Made by a program: the position numbers and the translations under genes
Part shown: positions 12,339 through 24,599 of the stretch, piece by piece
Position numbering within the stretch: position 1 is the first letter of the stretch
Layout: each line of letters begins with the position of its first letter
Notes under the pieces: generated by a model
What the model was told of the DNA's origin: nothing
Databases searched by the model: none
What the model saw: the letters and a program-made list of their open reading frames with translations, nothing else
Origin: Musa acuminata AAA Group
Lineage: Eukaryota > Streptophyta > Magnoliopsida > Zingiberales > Musaceae
Assembly: GCF_036884655.1 (NCBI RefSeq)
Contig: NC_088357.1
Location: 5,571,001 to 5,635,000, forward strand
Reading direction: 5' to 3'
DNA: 64,000 bases

Positions 12339-12410
12339 GGATGGTCCCAATGACTCACAAAGTTGAGTCACTTGGGTCCATGGATCATTTTCCTTGTTTG
12401 TGGTCCTAAG
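12339..12410 (+). repeat. Dispersed direct repeat, copy B
   Basis: Second copy of the segment at 10716-10785, in the same orientation and about 1.6 kb downstream, with a few substitutions and a small indel. Confidence 0.75.
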
Positions 12411-12650
12411 CTGAGATGATGATATCAAATACTACAATATATCTAGCTTGTTTGCTTTGATAAAGAAATGGTGGACAATCAAATCTTTCTCCGTAGGAAC
12501 TCGACAAGACCACTTCCATACTCGTGTCAATTCGAAGTCTAGCATAAAGATTGAAATAAAAGTTTGAATGATACATGCGCGACTTCAATTCATATGCTGG
12601 ATTTGGATGCTTGACTTATAACTTGATAAGATAAGATAAGATGTATTAAT

Positions 12651-14172
12651 GATGATGATTGGGTACTAATTAAATATTTAAATATTAATATTTATGCATA
12701 TTCAAATCTTGGATATTGATTTTGATAAAAATAAATATTTAAGATTTTATTTTTAATCCTCCCTCCTCTCATCGCAAAGCTGTAGTATTTTACATACGTT
12801 ATGAGAAGGTAACACCTTCAAGAGTTAATTTCAGCTCAATATGATAACACTAGATGAATTAGAGATCATATTCTCTATTTGATTAATAAAATTATTATCA
12901 TCAACACCTTAGGCATGAATGTTAATAAATTATTCGTTATGTAATTTATTCTTAATTCATTTTCTTCACAATTTAGGTCATTCAAGATCCACTATAATAC
13001 AAATAAAAATCGATGAAACTTGAATGAATTAATCAATATACGTGTGCGAAGAAATTCATATTAAAATAAAAAAAGGCTCATGATATTTTTATTGTTTCTC
13101 GAGGACTTAGTAACATAAAAAGAAGATAAAGTATTATCTAGCTAAGAAGCTTATTGGGTCGAGAAGTTTTGCTCGGTATTTAGAAAATAAAGTCTGACAT
13201 ATGAAGAAGGATTGCACTAAATATAAGGGTTGGTTCAAAAAATAAGATTGAACGTTAAGTTTGTATGTTTTGAATCAAATATTATTGAATTTCCTTCTAA
13301 TACTTAATGAATAGATTTGGGTGTTTTAACTCATATTACTAATAATATGTAATGATTCCTTGTAACTCAAAGTTTAAAAAAATTTATTACTATAAGGAAT
13401 CATCTCAAAATGAAGGTGATAGTAGTGACAACTTATAGCTTGATGGATCTTGAAGAAGTTTTTTATGTTTCTTTAATTTCTAAAATTTTAGATTTTATTT
13501 TTAAATTAGATGAATTGAGATATATTCTTTCTTTTAGTTCTTAAAAACTTAACATATTTTATAATTCAATAAAAGTTGGTTCTAAAATTTTATAAGATAG
13601 CTTATATAGAATTAATTTGAATCCTAAATTTAAGAAAACTTTAACAACCTTACAATTGAATGTTGAATAAAGCATAGTTCTATTAATTAAAGGTTCTCTA
13701 TACTGTGGTATAGATATTTAGGATATATCTCCGAAAAAATGAATGAGAGATTAATAAAGGATAGAAATTTAAAAAATCTAGACTTCGTTAATTTTGATAT
13801 GAATAGATTAAATTAAAGAAAAGCAAACCCAACATATCAAGAAAAATACCATAAGAAATAAAGAACTCCTTGATATACATATTAATATTTGTATACTACT
13901 CCATATTTCATGTTTTAGTGGAGAATGATATTTTATTAAAAAGTCAAGCTGTTAATATCTTTGAGGTGTACACGTGAAGTGAAGTGTTTGTCTTGTATCT
14001 TTTTTGGTTTATGAGTTAAAATGGAAGAATGTTAATTATATACAGTTTATAATTTAATTAGTAAGATATATTAAAGATAATAATTAGATTTTAATCAAAA
14101 CATGAACATCGATATTTATATACATCCAGATCTTAAATATTGATCTTGATCAAAGAAAATATCTAAGATTTC
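12651..14172 (+). mobile_element. Decayed Ty1/copia retrotransposon remnant
   Basis: Broken frames translate to short pieces of copia gag-pol in the correct order. They are: a gag piece near 12930-13090 (similar to FILNSLPSQF..FK.HYNT); a zinc-knuckle piece near 13190-13240 (HMKKDCTKYKGW); a protease region near 13260-13480; a GAG-pre-integrase piece near 13700-13830 (GYISEKMNERLIKD, LDFVNFD); and the start of integrase near 13862-13985 (CFSGE, then KSQAVNIFEVY with the segment between them deleted). Stops and indels are frequent, and reverse transcriptase and RNase H are absent. Similar AT-rich segments at 12651-12749 and 14085-14172 stand in direct orientation and may be eroded LTRs. No primer-binding site was identified. 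The element cannot be active. Confidence 0.75.
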
Positions 14173-15164
14173 TTTTCTAGGTTAGTCTTAGAAGCGTAAT
14201 CGGCACTCAAGCTGGTTCGGAACTTAGCCAGAAGGTGGAAGAGCAGTTTCAAGACTCAAAAACCTTGAAATAAGATATCTTTTCCGATGAAGATTTAATT
14301 GCGACCCTGATTCAGTCCCTGCCATCAAAGTTTTCTTCTTCAACATCTCGCTAAATCTCTCTCCACCCCACACGGGAAGACGTCTGATCGAAGAAGATGA
14401 CTCACCATCACACGTTTGTTCATGGCGGAAGAAGAGGACTGGGAATGTGCCTCCAAAGATTAGACGCAGTCATTTTAGCTCAATCGTTCAAGGCGACGGA
14501 AGCAATGACGTGCCTCCTTGACCGGACTCCATTGATTCATTCTATAAGGAATCGATTATAAGAAACACTTAATAATTTCAAAAAAAGTTTACCGGATAAC
14601 CTCAGCAAATTTCAACAAAATGAATGCTCAAATTCAACGTGACATAGATCTAAAAATACAGGAAAAATACCCCAAGATTGTGACACAAATGAGTCTCAAA
14701 TATGGTCCCCTTGTCACGTCACGTTATGCAGAATGACAATAAACTGTGAGACACACGAATGATCTAAATTATTGCACATCCATGTTAATCCATCCTTTCA
14801 GATAGATAAGTTTTGTTGAGAAAGTTGGGAAGATTTAGCAACTAAGACCAACAAGAACTTGATCTCAATTTTATCGTCCACATCCCAAGGCCTCATTTTC
14901 TTGAGCTTTAATTATCCTTTTATAATCTTTCGAGTCACTATCATTTCTTTTCCTACGAGTCTTAATTATTGTCACTGGTGCTCCAAATTCCTCATCACTA
15001 ATGCTACTTGTGGCCGAAAATTAATTTGTAATCAGCAATTTTTTGCATGTCTTTCTTTCCACCACACAAGAACAAATTTTGTGTTCCTCCTACTTTATCT
15101 ATACAAGGAGAATAAGAGGGACAACTCTGGAGTTTGTAGCTTCTCTGCAAGCCTCTCCGCTACA
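14173..15164. other. Upstream region of CslH
   Basis: About 1 kb of moderately AT-rich sequence without a supported gene. It presumably contains the promoter and 5' leader of the CslH gene. An open frame beginning upstream of 15165 runs into the gene, but family alignment starts at the Met of MLPLQERVPL. Confidence 0.5.
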
Positions 15165-18094
15165 ATGCTCCCTCTCCAAGAAAGAGTTCCCCTCAAGAAC
15201 TCTCTACAAAAACTCTCGGATGTGCTTGTTCTGTCTCTCCTCCTCTCCCTCCTCGCTTACCGTCTCATCTCACTCCATCGCCATGCCCGGATTTGGCTCA
15301 TAGCCTTCACCTGCGAGTCGTGGTTCACCTTCGTGTGGCTCCTCTACATGAACGCTAAATGGACCCGTGTGACCTACAAAACCTTTCCCCAACACTTGTC
15401 AGAGATGTACGATTCAACGTTTGACGACGCTTTCGATCATTGCTGTTGCTTACCTTTCGTTTCCTGTTGTTTGCACAGTTACCACGATCTCCCAGCCGTG
15501 GACGTGTTCGTCACCACCGCAGACCCGACGCTCGAGCCTCCTATCGTCACCGCCAACACCGTGCTCTCCTTGCTGGCCGTGGATTACCCCTTTCACAAGC
15601 TGTCATGCTATGTCTCCGACGACGCAGCGTCGCCCATCACCTTCTACTCTCTCGTCGAGTCCGCCAAGTTCGCGAAGCTTTGGGTTCCCTTCTGCAAGAA
15701 ACATAACGTGAGAGTGAGAGCACCTTCTGTGTACTTCTCCACTGAACCACAACCCTCACACAGTCCCTCCTCGGACTACATGAGAGAATGGAGACGTATC
15801 AAGGTCGGTCGATTACTTTAAGCTCGATGAAATGCTACAAAATGTTCTTGAGTTAACGTCTTGATTTGTAGGATGAGTACGAGGAACTAATTCGAAGAAT
15901 TGAGGCCGCAAACGAAGACCAAATCCTACCTCGCGTGGCTGATGGGTCCAAAGACTTCCTGAAGACTGAGCGCAGAGACCACCCAAGCATGGTCGAGGTA
16001 ATTAGTGTGTTGCCTTAAGAATCATGCCAACCAGTGTTGTCTTAAGAGCTACTGCGAGAGTTTCCTATTTGGCAAGGTTATATGGGAGAACAAAGAAGGA
16101 TCCGAAGATGGCTTTCCACACCTAATTTATGTGGCTAGAGAGAAGAAGCCAAAGCAGTCACATCAGTACAAAGCTGGCGCCATGAATGTTCTGGTAATCT
16201 ATATCCATTCAAGGAACTCTATTTAATTTGCTTTGCCCTAAATGAGACTAATGTTACGTGCCTGCCATGCTTTGACAGACTAGGGTGTCAGGCGTGATGA
16301 CAAATGCGCCGTTCATGCTCAACGTGGACTGCGACATGTTCGCCAACAACCCGGAGGTCGTACTCCACGGGATGTGCCTCCTGCTGGGAGTCGACGACGA
16401 GGTGTTCAGTGGGTTCGCCCAGGCGCCGCAGCAGTTCTATGGAGCTCTCAAGGATGATCCCTTCGGAAACCAGTTGGTGGTGTTGTCGAAGGTCTGCAAC
16501 CCAAGTTCTCTCTTTCTCTGACCATCAAATGGTTATAAGAATCGTCTTCCCCGTTTCGTTGTCGATGTCGAAGGTGACAGTGTCTTCGTCTGTTTCAGAA
16601 AATTCTGCCTGGGTTGCAAGGGCTTCAAGGTCCGTTCTATACAGGAACAGGATGCTTTCATCGAAGAAAAGTCATATATGGTTCGCCACCTGGTCCTCCA
16701 AGCATTGAGAAGCGAGGTATCCTAACCTTTCACTAATTGATCTCAAGATCAGTTCTTCTTATTGTTCCTTTTGTCCTTGTGATTTCGTTAGCTTTTTGTT
16801 CCATCAATAAAAACCTATGATTGGGCAGGTAATTTATCTTGTGAAGAGCTTGAAATGATCTACGGCAACTCCTTGGAATTTGTGGAGTCGGCTCTCCAGA
16901 TTACCTCGGGTTACGGTAAGGGATTGCCTGCCAGCCTTTCGAGTCGCGTCGAAGCGGCGAAGAAGGTTGCAGATTGTGCTTACGAGGTCAACACGTCCTG
17001 GGGCAGAGAGGTAATTACCTTGATGCATTCTTCCCGCAGATGACTCGAGAAATCATTGAATATGGAGACAGAGATGAGCGGTTTCGTATGGCTAAGACTT
17101 TTCGTCTGATGTCTCGCAGATTGGTTGGGTCTATGGTTCGATCACAGAGGATATCCTCACTGGGCTGAGGATCCATTCCATGGGCTGGAGGTCGATATCT
17201 ATGACGCCGGAGCCACCTGCATTCCTCGGCTGTGCCCCGACGGGAGGCCCGGCGAGCTTGACGCAGTTCAAGAGGTGGGCGACCGGCCTCCTCGAGATCC
17301 TACTCAGCAGGAGAAGCCCAATCCTCGCGGTCATGGAAGAAAAGATCATGTTGCGGCAGTGCTTGGCCTATCTGCTCATCCTTGTCTGGCCTCTGCGATC
17401 CGTCTTCGAACTCTGTTACGCTCTGCTCCCTGCCTACTGCCTCCTTGCAGACTCTGCTTTCTTGCCCAAGGTAATCAGGTCAGCTTCTGTAGGCTCGACG
17501 TAGCTTCAAGCACCGATGACATGAATTGCGGTGACGTTCTTGCAGGCATCAGAGCTCGGTTTTCTCGTACCCATGGCCCTCTTCCTCATCTACAACGTGT
17601 ACACGCTGACAGAATACTTCCAATATGGCCTGTCGATCCGAGCATGGTGGAACAACCAGCGGATGCAGAGGATCTACGCCCAGACTTCATGGTTGCTCGG
17701 CTTCTTCAGCGCGCTCCTCAAAATCATGGGCTTCTCAGAGACCATCTTCGAGGTCACCCGAAAGGACCAGCCAAAGCCCACCGACGTCACCGGCGCCGAC
17801 GACCCCGGACGGTTCACCTTCGACTCCTCGCCGGTGTTCGTGTCCGGGACGGCCGTCATGCTCATCAACCTGACCGCGCTCGTCGTCGGCTCGATGCGAG
17901 TTCTCTGGCAGGCCGAGGCCGGAGAGCTCGGGCCGGGGATCGGGGAGTTCGTTTGCAGCGCGTGGGTTCTGCTCAGCTTCTGGCCCTTCGTGAGGGGGCT
18001 TGTGGGGAGGGGGAGCTACGGCATTCCTTGGTCTGTCATCTGCAAGGCTGCGGTGCCGGTTTGCTTCTTCTTGCAGATGTGTAGAAATGCATGA
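15165..18094 (+). CDS. CSLH: Cellulose synthase-like protein, CslH family
   Basis: Exons: 15165-15803 (probably interrupted by a 72-nt intron at 15407-15478), 15872-15997, 16077-16193, 16279-16491, 16599-16716, 16829-17010, 17120-17470, 17546-18094. This gives 740 aa with the small intron removed or 764 aa with it retained. CslH proteins are membrane GT2 enzymes of the Golgi, and grass CslH can make mixed-linkage glucan. The start LQERVPL matches rice CslH. Two N-terminal membrane helices are followed by AVDVFVTTADPTLEPP, CYVSDDAASP (first Asp), FMLNVDCDMF (DxD), VYGSITEDILTG (TED), QFKRW (QxxRW) and FELCYALLPAYCLL with further C-terminal helices. The end is SYGIPWSVICKAAVP. All catalytic motifs are intact. 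CslB and CslE are the nearest alternatives, but the sequence fits CslH better. Confidence 0.92.
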
Positions 18095-18705
18095 TGGATT
18101 GCTACTTCCAAGTCAATGGTGGTTTGAATTTGTTGCCAAAACAACATCTCATGCATGAAATATTGCTGTCTTTATTTATGTATAGACTTGATTTTTGTAT
18201 CATGGATATACAGTGATGTTTGATGTCACCACCCTTGTCCTAATAGCTTAAGTTCCGTTTGAGAAGCTACAAATCATTTAGATTAGCAGTTTCTCTCCTA
18301 AATATTCATGTTTGTCCAAGGTTTAATGCTCTTTTTCTTGCCTCTTGTGCATCTCCAAAGTAACTATTGGAGAGAATGTTCTATACAGAAGCTAATGAAT
18401 CAAACCAATGAAGAATTGGACAGAATCACAAAATGAATTACTTATAAAATAAAACAGCTATCGGATGCAACTGTACAAAAAATCTCTATCTTTGAAGGAC
18501 CAATCAGATATCAAAAAAGAATTATTTATATTATTAAGAACATATGACCAGATAGTAATTTGTTCTTCACAAGATCCATTTCCTGCAACAACAACATCAC
18601 ACGAGCACTGTGACCACTCAAACAAAAGCTATATTGTAAATGCTTCCCTTGCATTGAGGTGAAGACCATGTTCTAGGGAATAAACTTGGTGAAGATGCTT
18701 TGGTC
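18095..18705. other. Convergent 3' region between CslH and bHLH genes
   Basis: About 610 bases of AT-rich sequence shared by two facing 3' ends. No further gene or repeat is recognisable. Confidence 0.6.
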
Positions 18706-20207
18706 CTAGCATGAAGAAAGCCAAAGTATCATCTCACCAACAGCCAACTTGTAGATCTCTTCAATCATCAATGTCTCAGGGAACTGATCAGAAGCACCAG
18801 TAGCCTGTTAAAACAGTAGAAATAGAATGCCACTTCAAGTTCAAATATATTTAGAATATCCCTGAATCTAGTTAATTGTTAATGATTTATAATGGTTATA
18901 TTAGTTGGCAAAGACATTGTCGACTCATAGATATTCTATGTTTGGATTGAAAATGCACCATATTTATCATTTTTTTGGGCAAAAGAGGAGAGAGAAGACA
19001 CTGTATACTGCCTGTCATACTTACACGGGCATGGATCATGAACATGCTTCTGAAGCAGTCGGAGGATATACTGGCAGAAACCACCTCCAGCTTGTGCTTC
19101 TCCATCACACAGAGGATGGTGGAGAAGAGCCCCGGTTTCCTGGAAGTGCAGACGCTGATGTGTGCGTCCTCTCCGGTCACGCTCAGCACCACATTGGGCG
19201 AAGACCAGGTCTGGAAGGATTGAGGGAACCGGGTGACCGACACAGCCGTCGGAGAGTTCATCGCCGACGGCCAGAACTTGCCATGATCAGCCAAGAACGC
19301 TTCCCTGTTGGTGTCTGACGCTTGCGATTGCAGCGCCGCTGCCGAAGAAGGCTCGTCGTAGACGACGCCTCCCGTTCGTTCTTGTTTCTTCTTCTGGAGC
19401 TTCTGAAGGTTTTGCTGGAGGGTCTTGATGTAGTTCACTGCTTCGTCGACGATCGTTGATTTGTCGGCCTACCCACAAGCAAATTAAAGGGGATCAACTT
19501 GGAGAAGCTATACGTTTGACGTGCATGTAAGGTTATTGGCACTGCTCTGCATTTATTGCAGAACCTCAAGCAAACGCGTCAATTCTCTATCTTTCTCATT
19601 CGCTCGCTCACTCATTGTTCGCATCAGTACACCAATGCAGCCTACTCTTCTCTGTCAGAGACTGCGGCTCGCTATGAAACGTATACCAACCGATCTCCAC
19701 TTCTCTTCTTGCTATGACTACTAACAAGAACAGAGATGCTAACCAGACAAAAATGCAAAACCATCACTTCTTGGAATCACTGGAAACAAACAACTCATAC
19801 AATCAGATCCAAAAGAAGCATAACAAAAGCTTAGTAGGTACCTTTGGTGGTAACTGCGGAAGAAGGGCATGAAGACTAGAGAACATGTTCCTCATCTTCT
19901 TCCTCCTTTCTCTCTCAGTCCAGATATGCATCTCGTGGTCCGAATCCCCGACACCGCCTTTCCCCTCGGAGGAGCCCTTCGATGCCCCATTGTGAGCCCG
20001 CTTCTCACCCATCAATGGCACAGGACCGGTGGGACTGTTCGAGCACGAACGATCCGGTGCTCGAGTTGCAGCCACCTTTACATTGCACCCGCCGTCGGAA
20101 TTCTCCGTGTTGGAGAATATCCAGTGTTGGTCATCGCGCCCGAGCCCCACTCGATCTGCCCCTCCCCCACCGTCACCTTCTCCTCCTGCCGCTGCTCTTC
20201 TAGACAT
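18706..20207 (-). CDS. BHLH95: bHLH transcription factor, bHLH95 / ZHOUPI (RGE1) type
   Basis: Three exons on the minus strand, 20207-19842, 19468-19025 and 18804-18706, join in phase 0 to give 302 aa. The bHLH domain spans about residues 93-142: [31 protein letters not shown] at the end of exon 1, then [20 protein letters not shown] at the start of exon 2. The C-terminal part carries the ACT-like segment of this family ([47 protein letters not shown]), and the last exon encodes [17 protein letters not shown] and MILWLSSC. In Arabidopsis, ZHOUPI acts in the endosperm nucleus and controls endosperm breakdown and embryo cuticle formation. The Gly-rich N-terminus is poorly conserved. The family call is strong. 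True orthology within the bHLH95 group is likely but unproven. Confidence 0.92.
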
Positions 20208-21582
20208 GGAGTGGAATGCAAGAAAGTGAGAGAGTGGGACAGAAGAAGAGGAGGGAGAGGAGAAGGGTGCTTAAAAAGGTAGCGGGATTGGAAGGTTGCA
20301 GTGGGTGAGAAGAAAGATAAAGCAGAACCTGCGTTGTTGGGTGGTCGGAAGCGCCCAAAATACAATCATAAGACGGTGCCGTTATTTGGCGTCCGACAAA
20401 AAACGGAAACAAACGCGCACTTGAAAGATTTGCCCAAACCCAGTGGGCCCGCTCAACTCTCCTCCCTCATTTGCCATCACGTTCTCCGACGTATTTACCG
20501 AACTGACATTTCAATCCCCTTTTCTTTTACGTGGCTGCTACCTTACAAAATTACGCATATATCCTTCCATAATGTTCTCCCTTTGATATTTAAGTCTACG
20601 AGGAATGATAAATAATTTTATATGTAATTAGCGTTTCATTGGTTAATTTGGGGGGCAAAATGGAGGAATACAATGATAGGAGGGTGGCTAAGAAGTAATT
20701 ATGGAGGGCTAAGAAGGGTTTAGTGAGGGAAGAAAGGGAGTAGAACGCGTCACGCTCCCGCGCAAAATGCAACCACACAAGCAATGATTTAGCCGTTATT
20801 TCTCTGTGCCCCATCAAACAAATCTGGCACTGCAACCGCCGCTGGTTTTCTCGTACTTGTACCACTTGAATATACGCGACTCGGGCGTACACGCTCGGGT
20901 ACCTGCCTATCGTTGGCCCCACTTATGGGTGCCACATGGATGTTGTCACATCTCAAATCAACGTTGCACGTAGGTCGAGCGAATCACTGTTTCCGCCTCA
21001 TTAAGAAAACCTTGTTGCCTACTGTTTTGGTGACATAACGTAAGTGACGAGAAAACATGGATTAATGTACTGAATTGGAATAGGCACAAAGCATGGATTT
21101 TTCTCGAAATCAATTTATGATTGAAGACAGAGCATGGTCGGGTTGACTGGTCAACACAGGGCACGGTCGATCAGGTCAGATTAGAGCCTGATCGATTGCT
21201 TTTAGATTAGCGTCATCGAGCCCAATGCGGTCGGCCCGTTTCCACCGCTTCCTAGAGGCATCTCAGGTCCAAGTTGTCCTGATGTTGAATGACTTCCCAG
21301 AACAGAGCAAAGCATGTGTAGTCCACATCCGAGAACAAGCCAATTCGATCTCCAACTGAGACAAAGTGACTGGAGCTGCAATGACAAGCCAAAGTTTCTT
21401 CGTTATGAAACCATTAGCATGGTGGAAGATCTGAAGAGAACAGGATGAATCCTAGGACTTAGAGAGAAGAAAGGGGAGAGGTAGCTCTGAGGTTGGAAAA
21501 GGCAACACTATGCTGAGGACGAAGATGGTGTATATTGCTTGGACTCTGTCGAAGTTGACTGTAGAAGATGATGCGACTGTTG
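20208..21582. other. bHLH upstream region and ERF downstream region
   Basis: No gene is supported. It holds the bHLH promoter side (a purine-rich leader near 20230-20270) and the 3' flank of the ERF gene. An inverted pair of W-box cores, GTTGACTGGTCAAC, lies at 21142-21155. Confidence 0.5.
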
Positions 21583-22299
21583 CTATGGAGAAAGCGGAGA
21601 AACATAGTAAGAACTTGCACTGTTTGAGGTCATGGAAGATGTGGAATGCGATTCCGCCGCCATGACAGGTGGCAGCGGACCGAGACGAGCGTCCTCGGGA
21701 AAGTTAAGCTTGGCTTTGCTGCCCCTGAACCGGAGGGCGGCTTCGTCGAACGCCCGGGCGGCGGCCTCGGAAGTCTCGAAGGTGCCGAGCCAGACGCGGG
21801 CCGCTCTGTGTGGGTCTCTTATCTCCGCCACCCACTTGCCCCACGGCCGCTGTCGAACTCCTCTGTACTTTCTTCCCGCTACTTGCTCTCTCAGTCCTGT
21901 GGCGGAAGGGTTGGCCTCGTCTGTCGCCGGAGCTGGAATCGCACTAGTTTCTTCTGTTCGGTACTGCTTCAACACCGGGCCTCTCATCGACTCATCCGCC
22001 ACCCTCTTCTGCCCACCGATGCCACCCTGACCACCCCACGAGGACGAGAACGACGGAGTAGCGCTTAATGACCTCTCCATCACTTCTGTTGCATCGGCAC
22101 TCTCTCCTGCAACAACTCGCATCAGAGCCGCCACCGTCACCGACGTCTCCCACGCTCGTCCGTCCTCGGAGCACAACCTCACCGGTGCTACCTCCGAGCC
22201 CATCACCACCCTCCTCGTCACCGCGGCAGGCGGCGGAACGAACTCGCCGAGTTCATCGCCCGAGTCCCGTGGAACGTTCGCCAGCTTGAACCGGTTCAT
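21583..22299 (-). CDS. AP2/ERF transcription factor, ERF subfamily (probably group X)
   Basis: An intronless gene of 238 aa on the minus strand. A single AP2 domain at about residues 144-201 contains [40 protein letters not shown] and [10 protein letters not shown]. The Ala and Asp of VAEIRD at the ERF-diagnostic positions mark it as ERF rather than DREB, so it would bind GCC-box type sites. The N-terminal segment with [12 protein letters not shown] resembles the conserved N-terminal motif of group X factors (ABR1, RAP2.6, RAP2.6L), and a Ser-rich tail ends the protein. Group X members respond to wounding and stress. No EAR motif is seen. The subfamily is secure and the group assignment is tentative. 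Confidence 0.92.
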   Translation of the reverse strand: MNRFKLANVPRDSGDELGEFVPPPAAVTRRVVMGSEVAPVRLCSEDGRAWETSVTVAALMRVVAGESADATEVMERSLSATPSFSSSWGGQGGIGGQKRVADESMRGPVLKQYRTEETSAIPAPATDEANPSATGLREQVAGRKYRGVRQRPWGKWVAEIRDPHRAARVWLGTFETSEAAARAFDEAALRFRGSKAKLNFPEDARLGPLPPVMAAESHSTSSMTSNSASSYYVSPLSP

Positions 22300-22549
22300 G
22301 CAGATCCCAAGAAGTTTAGTTCAACCATCTGAAGTCGACGTAGACGAAGGCAAGCGACACGAACAGCTATAAATTCACACAAAGGACATCAGACACTAGC
22401 AATTCAAAGTTGTCGTCGTAGTCGTCGCCATGCATTGGGCTGCAAAAGTTCGTGGTATGGATTTGACTCGGTCCGATCTAATCCTTGAACTGGCTTGGCC
22501 TTCAATATAACCATGATTAAGAAGTATTGTTATGGTAAATAACTTTTTT

Positions 22550-23125
22550 AGCCGTGACATTAGGGTCGACGCGGCTGGTTCAGGGGTCCGAACGGTTGGG
22601 ATCAAGCGTGACTCCTCTCGGGGTCTTGTGGCGGCCGATTGCGGGGGGTCTGGCTGGAAGGCTCCGTGACGTCGGGTTGGGTCGGCTCCGGTCGAGTACT
22701 TGCACATAGGTCGGGTCGGCGGTTCGGCCCGACCCCTCCGACGATCAAGTCAGTGATTGGGAGATGAGTTTTTGGGTGAAGTTGTGCTTTTGTGTGCTTG
22801 CCTCGTTCGTTTGGGGCCTGGGAGTATTTATAGGTGAGTTTGATGTTATCTGATGTGCCACCCTGTCGGGGCAGGGCCGTACCTCCGATGGCGCCTATCG
22901 TCGTCGTGGGCGTTGCGTGGAAGGCCGAGCTGCCGCAGGGTATGACGAGCCTCAATCGACTCCTTCCCCTGCCTCGGCCGATCGTGCGGGGTCAAACGAT
23001 GAGGTCGTCTGGGTACGGTGAGTGAGGGTGCACATTATGTTGATGTTTAATGCTCGCCCCCTGGAGCAGTGTGCCGTCCAGGGGGGCTGACGTCGTGATG
23101 TATTACGTCAAATCCGGTGTGTTAC
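22550..23125 (+). mobile_element. Probable solo LTR of a Ty3-type retrotransposon
   Basis: A GC-rich island of about 575 bases stands out from AT-rich flanks. It resembles a plant Ty3 LTR: repeated ggtcgg/gaccc motifs, a TATA-like box tatttatagg at about 22828-22837, and possible edges TGACATTAGGG on the left and TTACGTCA on the right. No internal gag-pol sequence lies beside it. I could not find a convincing 5-bp target duplication, so the borders and the call are tentative. Confidence 0.4.
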
Positions 23126-24590
23126 GCTCAAATCTGTTTTTACCCCTATCAAAGTATGACCTCAATCCACTTGGCCAATTCAGTGACAAGGTCAAATCAT
23201 GTATTATCTTCTACATGTTGAACACAAACATAATTGTTTGACCACCATTAAAGAATATAAGAGGTGGTCAAATAAATGGAGCTATTCCATGCACCAACTG
23301 CTGATCACATAATTCTTTAACCATGGTGACATGTGGGACAAAGCCACTGCATTTTTAACAGCTACATTAATTGACCCAACATTCTTTAGGAGATGTTTAC
23401 ACCTGAAAAGAGTGCAAGGATTACATCAGTGACCAAACCTTGAAATCATAGAAATTGATTAGCATAACACTTTGTGACTGCAAGGCAAATTTGAGGTGGA
23501 CAAGATGGATTAGCATAACAATGGCTCCAAAAGGAAGTCAGTATCAATCTGTCATGGAGCAGCCAAGACACCCTCTGAAGGACTTTTCTTCACAACAAGA
23601 ATTGGATGGGCAATAAGATATTTAGTTGGGTAACAATTATAACAAGGTTTTATTAAGTTCGTATCATTTATCTCTCACCTGCAATCATGTATACAAAACA
23701 CTAATAAAATATTTACTTGAATTTTATTATTGAAAATGATGAGCAACTTGATAAAAATATTATTTTAAGTATAAAATTTCAGAAAGCTTGATCAAGATAT
23801 TATTCATAAAATGAAATAAAAATTAGATGATTATGATTACAAGAAGTGTAGAAGTCTTATATGTTTATTGGATATATAAATTTTATAAGATAGTTATTAT
23901 GCTAACTTTATGGATAACTCGAAAAATAAAATTTTGTATCGATAAGAATACTACGATGAATATATGGAGTTATTAGAAAAAAATACTAAAAAATTATTCT
24001 TATCAGTATGTAATTACTCATGAACAGAATTATCTAAAATTGTATGAGAATAATTAAAGAAAATATATAAATATTGTTGCTGGAAGAATCAAAACAACCA
24101 ATAGTAATGTGATGAAAGAATGTGGGAGGGTTAAGAATATCTTACTATAATCCTTAAATAAAGATTTAAATGTTGTATTAACTAAGGATATTGCTCTCAT
24201 CAGAGTTCAATAGCTACAAAATTAACATAGCTTACTTAAATAATTGGAATACTAAGATTTTATTATCATGGACATATTCGAGAACTAAAAAAACATTTAC
24301 TTGATTTAGGGGGCCAATACACACACACACGCAAAAGACAAACTTGCACCACTCTCTCTCGACCTTTTTGTTTCGCCTCCTTCTTGCTTCGAGTCGACTC
24401 AAAGGACCGGCCAATAAACCGTTGCGGACCGGAAAAAAGGCTTCCGACGGTAATTGAACCCGCGGTCGGCTCACCAAATCAGCGCCCAAGTTCCTTTAGA
24501 TCCGCATTTCCGTGTTTTAATTGTCGTGCACATGGTTGATGGCCTGATGAAATCAGGGTTCGGCTCGGCTCGGCTTGGGCTGTGACGGGT
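23126..24590. other. AT-rich intergenic region upstream of the UBP27 gene
   Basis: No gene is recognisable. A short (AC)n run lies near 24318-24329. From about 24350 the sequence becomes GC-richer and probably forms the promoter of the next gene. Confidence 0.5.
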
Positions 24591-24599
24591 CGATCAGGT

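Larger units (their letters stand above)
9454..12600. other. Intergenic region downstream of PUB
   Basis: No convincing gene is visible. 9454-9900 is a plausible 3' UTR. The remainder is AT-rich with a (TA)n tract, a (TG)n run near 11745-11758 and two copies of a noncoding segment at 10716 and 12339. Small open frames such as the one starting near 9899 have no recognisable similarity. Confidence 0.5.

Noticed and set aside
19803..20412. Overlapping frames on the + strand across the bHLH first exon
   Set aside because: No family similarity. The minus-strand bHLH exon accounts for the open reading.
22396..22955. Minus-strand frames within the GC-rich island
   Set aside because: Repeat-like, Pro/Thr-rich translations without domains, better explained by an LTR-like sequence.
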